DNA of 64,000 nt, from positions 21,841 through 85,840 of IMG/VR virus record IMGVR_UViG_3300030106_006452; one strand, 5' to 3'. This stretch comes from a virus. Numbering within the stretch: the first letter of the stretch is position 1; each line of letters begins with the position of its first letter. Shown here one piece after another: positions 14,582 through 21,494 of the stretch. The notes beneath the pieces were generated by a model that worked only from the letters and a program-made list of their open reading frames with translations, searched no databases and was not told the origin of the DNA. Made by a program: the position numbers and the translations under genes.

Positions 14582-16339
14582 TTACGCTGTTGCGCCTGCC
14601 TCACCTAAGAGTCCGCGACAAATGACTAGACCGTACATATCTGGTCGAACCATCTTCTTCGCGTAGCGAGTCATAACACCCTTACGTGGTACGAAGTCTT
14701 CCACACCGAAGATGGTAGGAGTGACCTGTAGTGGCACGTATGGAGCGTATACATAACCGCTCTCTAGGAAGGAACCACCCTTACGTCCAACGAGGATAAG
14801 GTTACGTGGGAAATAAGGATCAACGTATACGTCATAACGCTTGCTCAGGGTACCAACTTGGTGAGTACCAGCAGTACCAGTAGCATCGTCATGGGTTACG
14901 TTAGCGCGGAAACCGGCCGTGAACTCAAGAATGTTAGCAACCTCTGGGGAAGTAACAAGGAAGTTCGCGCCGCCACGAAGAGTCTTACGGTGAATCTGTG
15001 CCGAAACGTCATTAATTGTCTCGCCAAGAGTCTCGTACCACTCAGAAACAGTACCAGTGAAATCTGGAGCAGCAGAGCTAGCACCAATCTCTTTACCGGT
15101 AGTTCTTTCAACAAACAAGCCTGGGCTACGTGACCAGTAGTAAGTACCTGCACTAGCACCTTTTACGAGGTCCTCTACGATCTCACGGTCGATCTCTAGA
15201 GCGATTTGCTCAGAGAGAATAGAAGTAAGCTCGACCTCTGCGTCAAGGTTGTGGTATGCATTTAGGTCTTGACCTAATTCTGGTGTCCACTTTGCCTTGA
15301 GCTTTTTGGTCACTGCAGTTACTGACAGGGAATCGACCTTAAGGTTGATCTCTGGAATATCTGACTCGCCCTCTAGAGCCCAAGTAGGCTGGCCAACAAC
15401 TGCACCAGTAGCACCACCGGTAGTAAAGTCATCTTTTTCAGCGAATGTCAAATCGAGACTACTACCTGAGAGCTGCTCTGCGGTAGCTGAGTCAGAAGCC
15501 ATAACAACAAAAATCTGACCACTATCACGCGAACCAGAGAACTGAGTCAAACGACGAAGCTGTGTGCCCGTAGCTGATCCAGTAACAGTAATGCTAACTA
15601 GGTTGTCTACGTTAAGCTGTGGCATTGCAGTTTGTGTGACCTGGAATACGCAGTAGTTTGTAGTACCAGAAGTAAGCGCTGGGTCGAAACGTAGAATGGA
15701 CTCAATAGTAGCTTTTCTATCGGTTTGAAGGATAGGAGCGTCGGCACCATTACCTGCAGTTGCTAGTGGAGTTCCACCAAAAGTACCGGACGCAAAAATC
15801 TTAAGATTTGCGCCGCTAGCTGTGTTACTGCCGGTTGGCGAAGAGTAGCCATTAGTTAGGTTGTAAAGCGAACCTGCGGAGGTTCCGAGGTCAGCATCTA
15901 AATCGACACCATCTGCGATGCCTTTACCAACCTTATTGGTACCATACACAGAATCACCTTTTGCAAAGTCTAAACGATTTTGGCTTGTGGAATCGGTTCC
16001 ACCAAAAGTAAAGTCTAGGAAAAAGATAAGACCAGATGGAAGCGACATTGGCTGAACGCTAACAAGATCATTTGCAATAAGACCACCGAATACACGACGG
16101 ACAATTGGGAAAGCAACAGCAGCGAAACCTTCTACGTCGCCGCCTGCCATTGACGAAGCAGCCTCTTTAAGAAGTTGCTTTGCTTGGTTTTCGAGAAGAC
16201 GGGCCATGTTGTTCTTCTCTACATCAGTTTGAAGGCCCTCTAAAAGACCGGTCTGCTCCCACTTATTGAGGAGTGCCGCACCTTCCTTACGCATGTCGCG
16301 GTCAACGACACCTTCTGTAAGTTTTTGTAAAATAGACAT
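14582..16339 (-). CDS. Major capsid protein (gp23-like)
   Basis: A 585-aa protein. Residues about 80-110 read F-P-I-V-R-R-V-F-G-G-L-I-A-N-D-L-V-S-V-Q-P-M-S and then LIFFLDFTFG, the conserved start of the T4 gp23 HK97-type fold. The first ~60 residues are helical and charged like a gp23 propeptide; L-L-K-E59 followed by AASS is a candidate cut site for the prohead protease, whose T4 relative cuts after (L/I)xE. C-terminal landmarks include YDVYVDPYFPRNLILVGRKG and Y-A-P-Y-V-P-L-Q. It follows the scaffold gene and ends at a strong terminator. Codon use looks more G+C-rich than the neighbours, common for highly expressed capsid genes. Confidence 0.95.
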   Translation of the reverse strand: MSILQKLTEGVVDRDMRKEGAALLNKWEQTGLLEGLQTDVEKNNMARLLENQAKQLLKEAASSMAGGDVEGFAAVAFPIVRRVFGGLIANDLVSVQPMSLPSGLIFFLDFTFGGTDSTSQNRLDFAKGDSVYGTNKVGKGIADGVDLDADLGTSAGSLYNLTNGYSSPTGSNTASGANLKIFASGTFGGTPLATAGNGADAPILQTDRKATIESILRFDPALTSGTTNYCVFQVTQTAMPQLNVDNLVSITVTGSATGTQLRRLTQFSGSRDSGQIFVVMASDSATAEQLSGSSLDLTFAEKDDFTTGGATGAVVGQPTWALEGESDIPEINLKVDSLSVTAVTKKLKAKWTPELGQDLNAYHNLDAEVELTSILSEQIALEIDREIVEDLVKGASAGTYYWSRSPGLFVERTTGKEIGASSAAPDFTGTVSEWYETLGETINDVSAQIHRKTLRGGANFLVTSPEVANILEFTAGFRANVTHDDATGTAGTHQVGTLSKRYDVYVDPYFPRNLILVGRKGGSFLESGYVYAPYVPLQVTPTIFGVEDFVPRKGVMTRYAKKMVRPDMYGLVICRGLLGEAGATA

Positions 16340-16362
16340 TTATTTAATCTCCTTTGTTTATT

Positions 16363-17598
16363 CTATTTCAATCCTGCCAAACGCTTCATCCTATCGGAAA
16401 ATGCGTCTGTTTTGGGTTTTACCTCTTTTCGAGGAATAAACGCTGAAGAGCTACGTGTTACAACTTCGTTCAGTGATTCTTGCTTTCTAGTCTTTTTAGA
16501 CTTTAAGCCCACCGCACTTTGAAGAGTTTCAAAAATTATTTTTGCTTCTTCAACTGTAGTTGCATTTGAGACAGCTTCGACAATTTTATCTTTTTGTCGC
16601 TCATTCAAGGAGATGCTATTTAAAATGCGATTTTGGTAGAGCAGTTTGGCATTAGACAAATTGCTCTTGTCTAACTTTTCCTTTAATTGCTCAATGACTG
16701 TGCCATATTTTTGTACTTTATTTTCTAACAACTGGACTTTGTTGTTGATTTTTGTTTGTTCTCTTAAGAGAGTTTTGTTTTCTTTTTGTAGAAGTCTAGA
16801 TTCTTTTTGCATGTGCTTTCGAAGTTGAGGAGGTACCTTGGAATAATCTTTATCTTTTTTATCCTCGCCGCCTTCTTTTTCCTTTTTATCTTTTTGGGCT
16901 TTTGAAATAGGCTCTTTTGTATCACCATCACCATCTACATCAGGAAAGTCTGGCTTTTTCTCCTCTTCAAGATCCTCGACCTCTTCTAGTGTGTCAACAG
17001 GCGTTGCTGAAGTGGCTGCAGCAGATTTTGCTTCTGCATCTTCTTCAGCGGCTTCTGCTTTTTCTACGTCTGCTGTGCTGTCAGCAAGATCTGGACCTAG
17101 CTCCTCGTTAAGAATATCTTTGATCACTTCCATAAGATCTGTTTCATCAAGTTCAATTTCTTCATCAAGATCCTCTTCTTCTAGGAGATCATTGATATCT
17201 TCATCAAGTTCAATCTCCTCGTCAAGATCTTCTTCTGTTAGGGCAGCAATTTCCTCGGCTACCTCCTCACGCTCTAGCATATCAGATGGGTCCAATGCTC
17301 CCTCGGCCATTTCTTCGGCCATCATTTCTTCTAGCTTGTCTAAGTTTATTTCTACAATGTCATCTTCTTCTGCTAACTGCGCTGATGGGAGATCTTCAAC
17401 TATCGAAACGTCACCATCATCAGTAACCTCTAAAGCAACTTCGTCTTCTTCTAAAGTGTCTTCTTGCTCCAAAATGGCATTAACAGCCTCTTTAATTTCA
17501 GTCTGATACTTTTCAATTACCGCCTCTTCAGCAGTTCTTTGAGCAGTTTCTTTTAGTTGCTCGGCGTCAATAATAGCTTGTTCTAACATTGAGGACAT
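16363..17598 (-). CDS. Prohead core scaffold protein (gp22-like)
   Basis: A 411-aa protein, very acidic in the first half (long Glu/Asp runs, with the unit EEDLDEEIELDE present twice). It then has FPDVDGDGDTKEPISKAQKD, a Lys-rich hinge, and a coiled coil (about 270-345, QTKINNKVQLLENKVQKYGT...). It sits directly before the major capsid gene as gp22 does in T4. Acidic coiled-coil proteins in this position form the internal core around which the shell assembles and are then degraded by the gp21 protease. Sequence identity to T4 gp22 is not evident; the call rests on composition, coiled coil and position. Confidence 0.75.
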   Translation of the reverse strand: MSSMLEQAIIDAEQLKETAQRTAEEAVIEKYQTEIKEAVNAILEQEDTLEEDEVALEVTDDGDVSIVEDLPSAQLAEEDDIVEINLDKLEEMMAEEMAEGALDPSDMLEREEVAEEIAALTEEDLDEEIELDEDINDLLEEEDLDEEIELDETDLMEVIKDILNEELGPDLADSTADVEKAEAAEEDAEAKSAAATSATPVDTLEEVEDLEEEKKPDFPDVDGDGDTKEPISKAQKDKKEKEGGEDKKDKDYSKVPPQLRKHMQKESRLLQKENKTLLREQTKINNKVQLLENKVQKYGTVIEQLKEKLDKSNLSNAKLLYQNRILNSISLNERQKDKIVEAVSNATTVEEAKIIFETLQSAVGLKSKKTRKQESLNEVVTRSSSAFIPRKEVKPKTDAFSDRMKRLAGLK

Positions 17599-17649
17599 AC
17601 AAATCTCCTTTTCTAACTAACATTAATTAGTTATTAAAATACTAAAATC

Positions 17650-17892
17650 CTATTTTTGTCTTTGTTCTTCGCGTAGTTGGCGCTCTCGGTTAAGTTTTTG
17701 CAGTAGTCTTTTTTTTCTTAATTTCTCTCGCCTTCTTTTAACTGAGGGTTTTTCATAACGTTTTTTTGATAAAACTTTTTCAATCACGCGTTCATTTTTT
17801 ACTTTTTTAATGAACCGTCTAATCATTTTTTCTGCAGGTTCATCTCGGTGTCTTGGTTTAACCTCGACGTGAATCGGTCTTTTGTTTCCCAT
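17650..17892 (-). CDS. rpsU: Phage-encoded ribosomal protein bS21
   Basis: Eighty residues from ATG 17890-17892, chosen because AGAGG lies just upstream; an ATG nine codons earlier has no site. The protein reads RPIHVEVKPRHRDEPAEKMI, then RRFIKKVKNERVIEKVLSKK, then RYEKPSVKRRREKLRKKRLL. This is the bS21 plan: V-x-V ... EP-x-x-x-x-R-R-F-K-K ... (V)L-x-x-x-x-x-R-x-Y-E-K-P-S-x-K-R-R-x-x, ending in a basic helix. bS21 sits on the 30S platform next to the mRNA start region. Some marine phages are known to encode bS21. Here it lies inside the head operon, between a leader-peptide-like protein and the scaffold. Confidence 0.85.
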   Translation of the reverse strand: MGNKRPIHVEVKPRHRDEPAEKMIRRFIKKVKNERVIEKVLSKKRYEKPSVKRRREKLRKKRLLQKLNRERQLREEQRQK

Positions 17893-17900
17893 AATAACCT

Positions 17901-18320
17901 CTAAATCATCTTGGACCAATCGCGGTTAGCGACTGCCATTATACCAGCGATGTCCACGCCGGCGTCACTTGGTGCAACACCGCTCAGTGCACCGGCTTGG
18001 CCATTGGAAGGATCTGCTGCTTCTTCTATTGGCTCTGTCCCGCTAAAAACATCTACACCAAAACCAGCAGCATCTAATAGTTTTCTTTTTTGGGCCTTCA
18101 TCATTTCATACTTTTGTTCTTGCAACTCTTGACGCTGCTGTTTCATAAGTTTATTTTCCTGCATTACAGGTCTTTGCTGTACTGGAGGGTGTTGCAAGGG
18201 CTGGATGCCTTTTACAACCTCTGAAATGATACTAGATAATAAACCTTTTTCTAAAAGAACTTCGTTTAGGCATTCTTCTACGATAGGCTTGATAACTCTT
18301 TTTAATTGTGATTTTTTCAT
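17901..18320 (-). CDS. Head-operon protein with leader-like N-terminus, unknown
   Basis: The start is taken at ATG 18318-18320 (MKKSQLKRVIKPIVEECLNE), 139 aa, because AAGAGGTAAA precedes it and it follows the upstream stop by one base. An earlier in-frame ATG overlaps the neighbouring gene. The first ~20 residues resemble the MKITxxQLKQIIxEEL leader of the adjacent protein. A Gln/Pro-rich linker and a helical middle follow (QQRQELQEQKYEMMKAQKRK), ending in an Ala/Gly-rich C-terminus. It may be an internal head protein delivered by its leader (inference). Confidence 0.7.
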   Translation of the reverse strand: MKKSQLKRVIKPIVEECLNEVLLEKGLLSSIISEVVKGIQPLQHPPVQQRPVMQENKLMKQQRQELQEQKYEMMKAQKRKLLDAAGFGVDVFSGTEPIEEAADPSNGQAGALSGVAPSDAGVDIAGIMAVANRDWSKMI

Positions 18321-18321
18321 T

Positions 18322-19053
18322 TTACCTCTTGAAGTTTTTGATCTCTTCTCTGATAATCTGCTTAACATCTTCTTTTGTTATCTTAGACTCGCTGAAAGCA
18401 TCTCTGGTTTTCATTGCATACTTTTCTCGCTGTTCTTTTGCAGCAGCGTCTCTTTCTGCTTTGATTCTTCTTTCTCTTTCTTCAGCATCTAGGACGCTTG
18501 TGGTGCCAAGATAAGCATCGCCTTGTTGGGCGAAATATTTCATCTTATCAAGAAACAGATCAAGAGATTTTTTTAAGTTGCCGCCAAGAACCCCTTCGGC
18601 CTCATAGTAAAAACCACCTGGTCTAAGCTGTTTCTTTATATATTTTTCAATAGCTATCTCAACACCAACGGAGCCGCGATAACTGCCTTTTGGATTTATA
18701 CCAAGCTGTTGAGATCCATCTAAGATAAAATATTCATTGCCGGTGGCTGGAGCTATCTGCAGTTGTGCTCTCATCGCACGATATACTGCTTTTGCATAGT
18801 TCTTTAAACCCATACCTTTCATAAATCCATCTAGATCTTTAAGAATGTTTTTCATTTCCTCGCGTGAGGCTGCATCTGCGGCTGCTCTTTCAGCATCCTT
18901 AGCAGCTTTTCTTGCTGCTCTGTTCTCTGGCGATTCTGGATCTTCTGGATCTTCTTTTTTGCCGCCGAACATTCCTTTAAGTCTGTCCATAAAACTTTGT
19001 TCGCTGAGTTCTTCTCTGATTATCTGTTTGAGCTGTTTTTGTGTAATCTTCAT
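18322..19053 (-). CDS. Putative internal head protein with protease-type leader motif at both ends
   Basis: A 243-aa protein. The N-terminus MKITQKQLKQIIREELSEQS and the C-terminus SKITKEDVKQIIREEIKNFK carry the same K-I-T-x-x-x-(L/V)-K-Q-I-I-R-E-E-(L/I) motif. Between them are a charged Ala-rich helix (RAARKAAKDAERAAADAASR), a mixed domain (about 75-185, including NEYFILDGSQQLGINPKGSY), and a Glu/Arg-rich helix. T4 targets internal proteins to the prohead with short N-terminal leaders removed by gp21. The motif, and the position directly after the protease gene, suggest the same here. The ATG immediately follows the protease stop codon. Confidence 0.6.
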   Translation of the reverse strand: MKITQKQLKQIIREELSEQSFMDRLKGMFGGKKEDPEDPESPENRAARKAAKDAERAAADAASREEMKNILKDLDGFMKGMGLKNYAKAVYRAMRAQLQIAPATGNEYFILDGSQQLGINPKGSYRGSVGVEIAIEKYIKKQLRPGGFYYEAEGVLGGNLKKSLDLFLDKMKYFAQQGDAYLGTTSVLDAEERERRIKAERDAAAKEQREKYAMKTRDAFSESKITKEDVKQIIREEIKNFKR

Positions 19054-19707
19054 TTAATTTTGTCCCCTTAAGATTTCGTTTAATACGCGATTGATTCTAT
19101 CGCCTTTTGTAAAAAATTCTTTTGACTTGTTTTCAGACATGCGAAGCTTTACTCCACCATTTACACCATCCATAACATAAGCGCCTGGGGATGAAGGTTC
19201 TGAAACAGCATCAAAACAAATAAGTTGTAAGTCGTCTTGTACGACTTGAATAGAGTTTCCATATTCGTCGCGACTCTCTTGAAGCGAACCCATTGCTCTT
19301 GATGAAAATCCAAAAAGAACACCGCTTTCATACAAGCCACGCAAAATATCACCAGAAGGTGTTTTAAGAACTTTTACGGTTCCCAATACACTATCACCAT
19401 CCCAATACATTCTTGTTATCATATGGGATGCGTTTTTAAGATTAATAACTGAATCATCTGGATGATCACACTCGCCCAATGCGCGGTTCTCTTGAATCAA
19501 CTTTTGATAATTCTTGACTTCTCTTTCCAGAACGTCTCGCGGATAAGTTCTACCATTACCATTTCTTACATTACATTGCTGTAGTTTTGCAGGAAACACA
19601 AGAAATCCTTGATTAATCATGTTTTTTTCACCCTCTGTTAAAAGGTCGCGACAACCTCTGTCGTCACATTTAAGTTCAAAAAATTCTCGTAAAAGTTGTT
19701 TTGCCAT
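19054..19707 (-). CDS. Prohead core protease (gp21-like)
   Basis: A 217-aa serine protease of the T4 gp21 type. It shows V-R-N-G-N-G-R-T-Y-P (residues 47-56), G-E-C-D-H82-P (candidate catalytic His) and G-F-S-S136-R-A-M-G-S (candidate catalytic Ser in the typical SSRxxGS context), followed by SEPSSPGAYV. It degrades the scaffold and trims capsid and internal proteins after (L/I)xE-type sites before packaging. It lies between portal and scaffold as in T4. The start (MAKQLLREFFELKC) overlaps a 43-codon upstream frame by 32 bases. Confidence 0.9.
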   Translation of the reverse strand: MAKQLLREFFELKCDDRGCRDLLTEGEKNMINQGFLVFPAKLQQCNVRNGNGRTYPRDVLEREVKNYQKLIQENRALGECDHPDDSVINLKNASHMITRMYWDGDSVLGTVKVLKTPSGDILRGLYESGVLFGFSSRAMGSLQESRDEYGNSIQVVQDDLQLICFDAVSEPSSPGAYVMDGVNGGVKLRMSENKSKEFFTKGDRINRVLNEILRGQN

Positions 19708-19807
19708 TATTAATCCTTATAGCGGGCGCTACCCGCTCGCCTATCGATCCGCTGCAGCAGCGACGAACAGGTTGCAGTTTCCATTTTAAAGTCCATTCGT
19801 TACGCAT
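19676..19807 (-). CDS. Small ORF (43 aa), Arg/Cys-rich, before protease
   Basis: An ATG at 19805-19807 preceded by a very good AAAGGAGTAAAA site opens a frame for MRNEWTLKWKLQPVRRCCSG and 23 more residues, stopping inside the protease gene. The coding DNA is locally much richer in G+C than the surroundings and contains two perfect hairpins. Either it is a real small protein coupled to the protease, or the ribosome site and hairpins shape translation of the protease. No family is recognised. Confidence 0.45.
   Translation of the reverse strand: MRNEWTLKWKLQPVRRCCSGSIGERVAPAIRINNGKTTFTRIF
19721..19737 (-). other. GC-rich hairpin before protease start
   Basis: A perfect inverted repeat AGCGGG / CCCGCT with a 5-base loop, 13 bases before the protease ATG and close to its AAGGAT ribosome site. 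No T run follows, so it is not a rho-independent terminator; an mRNA structure or processing site is more likely. Confidence 0.5.
19750..19762 (-). other. GC-rich hairpin upstream of the first
   Basis: CGCTG / CAGCG with a 3-base loop, 12 bases upstream (in mRNA sense) of the hairpin at 19721-19737. Together they form a tandem-hairpin island within AT-rich sequence. Confidence 0.4.
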
Positions 19808-19809
19808 TT

Positions 19810-20118
19810 TTACTCCTTTTGATTTACTTTTAAACCAAAGTCATTTACGAGCATTGCCAATAAATAACTTGTTCCAGAGGACAAACATCCTAAAAGAAAA
19901 GCATTTATTAAACTATAGTCAAATGTAAATAGTTCTGTAAAAGGGTTTATGCTCCATAAAAACACTCCGGCCCAAAAACCAAAGCACAGGGGGCACCTAT
20001 AAAGCTTTCCGTAGAACCCTGCTTTATCCATTAGCTGCCTAAATCTTTCGAATATAGAGCCGTAAACAACAATCATTGTTAGGCCATAAGCGCACAAAAT
20101 AAAATGTAATAAATTCAT
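19810..20118 (-). CDS. Small membrane protein with CPLC motif (DUF1360-like)
   Basis: A 102-aa protein with an N-terminal membrane helix (MNLLHFILCAYGLTMIVVYG), then Y-R-C-P-L-C-F-G-F-W-A-G-V-F-L-W, and a second hydrophobic stretch (INAFLLGCLSSGTSYLLAML). The C-P-x-C-x-G-F-W-x-G signature occurs in small DUF1360-type membrane proteins and in similar proteins in phage head operons. The cysteine pair could bind metal or be redox-active at the membrane. No role is known. Its last codons provide the ribosome site of the next small frame. Confidence 0.65.
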   Translation of the reverse strand: MNLLHFILCAYGLTMIVVYGSIFERFRQLMDKAGFYGKLYRCPLCFGFWAGVFLWSINPFTELFTFDYSLINAFLLGCLSSGTSYLLAMLVNDFGLKVNQKE

Positions 20119-20130
20119 TTATTCCTCGTA

Positions 20131-20682
20131 TTAATAGCCGACAAGACCATAGGCAGCGGTTGAACCTGGATAAGTGTTATTAGTGCCTTGTCTTGGTTCG
20201 TGGGGGATTTTTCCTAGTCGGGTAGTGTCTTCATCAGATGGCTCTGTTAAAGCTTTATCAAAATTGTCTTCATAATCTTTATAAGCTCTTACACCAGGAG
20301 CCTCTTTGTGAAGAAACTTAGCGATTGAATATACGGTAACATCTATAGGGCTGACATCTTTTTGTTTTTCTTCTGGTATAAGTATTGTTCCCTCTAAAGA
20401 CCCGAAAACGTTGCCGCCTCTAACTTTACCAGGATCAACGACCCCGTGCTTTGAAAGATATTCAAACATTCTTGATTGTGTCGCGTATACGTGATCACCG
20501 TAGCGGTCTTTGGAAAGTGCAAAAATTTTATTTTTTGATGGCGAAACAAGTATGTCAATATCTGGATGGTCAAAAATCATAATGTCGCCGGCCATAGTCT
20601 TTCTAGCTTTCAATTCAACCACCGCATCAGGTTTATCTATTTTAATGCGAACTGGTTTTTTATTATCTATAGTAATTTTCAT
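20131..20682 (-). CDS. Uncharacterised head-operon protein
   Basis: A 183-aa, soluble, beta-rich protein (MKITIDNKKPVRIKIDKPDA..., LSKDRYGDHVYATQSRMFEY). The C-terminal 40 residues are low-complexity (TNNTYPGSTAAYGLVGY). Its ATG overlaps the stop codon of the upstream gene (TAATG), so it is coupled. It lies between portal and protease. No family or catalytic motif is recognised; a morphogenesis or regulatory role is only inferred from context. Confidence 0.7.
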   Translation of the reverse strand: MKITIDNKKPVRIKIDKPDAVVELKARKTMAGDIMIFDHPDIDILVSPSKNKIFALSKDRYGDHVYATQSRMFEYLSKHGVVDPGKVRGGNVFGSLEGTILIPEEKQKDVSPIDVTVYSIAKFLHKEAPGVRAYKDYEDNFDKALTEPSDEDTTRLGKIPHEPRQGTNNTYPGSTAAYGLVGY

Positions 20683-21494
20683 TATGATACAATCTCTTTT
20701 TCAAGCTGTTGAATTTGTAAAACACTATAGAGTGTTTTTTTACTCATTGGTTCTTTATTAATATTTTCTAAAATATTTTGCACTTTTTTAAGATTTTCTT
20801 TTATATTGTCATCGCTCTTCGATTCATCTAGTGTCTGAGCATTGGCCACAACTTCTGTTAATCGGCCGATCTCTTCACTTAAATAAAAGTTAAATTCTAA
20901 GCCGTTATCGGCAAAAGAAGAAATATACTTAGAAAGTAGTTGCTTTTGACTTTCAAGTAGTGTAGAGTAGGAATCATTAAATCTTTTAGTAAACGTCTTG
21001 ACAACCAGCGAGGACACTTGTGGGGTTTGTGTTTCTTTTGTTGGACTAGAGGTCAAGCGTTCGACTACTTTTGTTTCTAAAAGCACTTTTGTTTTTGGGG
21101 AGCTGACTGACCCGAATACTTGTGAAATAGTTGCGAGATATTTGTAATTTGGTACAAAGTTATTAAACACATCTTTCGAAAGCTGTTTATTAATTTTTGA
21201 TATAGCAATACTTTGCTCTTTGAAAAGTTGTTCCTGGTTGAGAAAACTATGTTGATTTTTTGTTTCGATAAGAATTTTCTCTGCGATGTTTTCTTTTAAA
21301 TTATTGTTTTCTAATAGAGTTTTGTAAAGCTCCAACTCTTTTCGTAGTTGTGTCTTTGGAGCAAACACCTCTTTCATAATTTGAATGGCAGCATTTCTTT
21401 TTTTATTGTCTTTTGCAACCGATTGTTTTACAATCTCACGAACTAATGCCTCGTAAATGAAGGCAGTGTTTCTTTTTTTATTATGCTTTGCCAT
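20682..21494 (-). CDS. Uncharacterised helical head-operon protein
   Basis: A 270-aa, almost entirely helical, charged protein. It starts MAKHNKKRNTAFIYEALVRE (a helix also seen in other phage head-operon proteins) and ends KTLYSVLQIQQLEKEIVS. It contains no cysteine-rich, membrane or catalytic signature. The start overlaps the portal stop by one base and its own stop overlaps the next ATG, so it belongs to the portal-protease unit. A prohead-core or assembly-factor role (like T4 gp67/gp68 near gp21) is possible by position but not shown by sequence. Confidence 0.7.
   Translation of the reverse strand: MAKHNKKRNTAFIYEALVREIVKQSVAKDNKKRNAAIQIMKEVFAPKTQLRKELELYKTLLENNNLKENIAEKILIETKNQHSFLNQEQLFKEQSIAISKINKQLSKDVFNNFVPNYKYLATISQVFGSVSSPKTKVLLETKVVERLTSSPTKETQTPQVSSLVVKTFTKRFNDSYSTLLESQKQLLSKYISSFADNGLEFNFYLSEEIGRLTEVVANAQTLDESKSDDNIKENLKKVQNILENINKEPMSKKTLYSVLQIQQLEKEIVS

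Noticed and set aside
14896-15159. An 87-aa minus-strand frame inside the capsid gene
   Set aside because: An alternative frame within a strongly conserved gp23-like gene; the sequence is Leu/Arg-biased noise.
16991-17506. A 171-aa plus-strand frame, very Ser-rich
   Set aside because: It is the complement of the Glu/Asp-rich scaffold gene; acidic codons read backwards give Ser. No independent evidence.
17893-17919. The longer bS21 frame starting at 17919
   Set aside because: Its first codons overlap the previous gene and it lacks a ribosome site; the ATG at 17890-17892 has AGAGG at the right distance and matches bS21 length.
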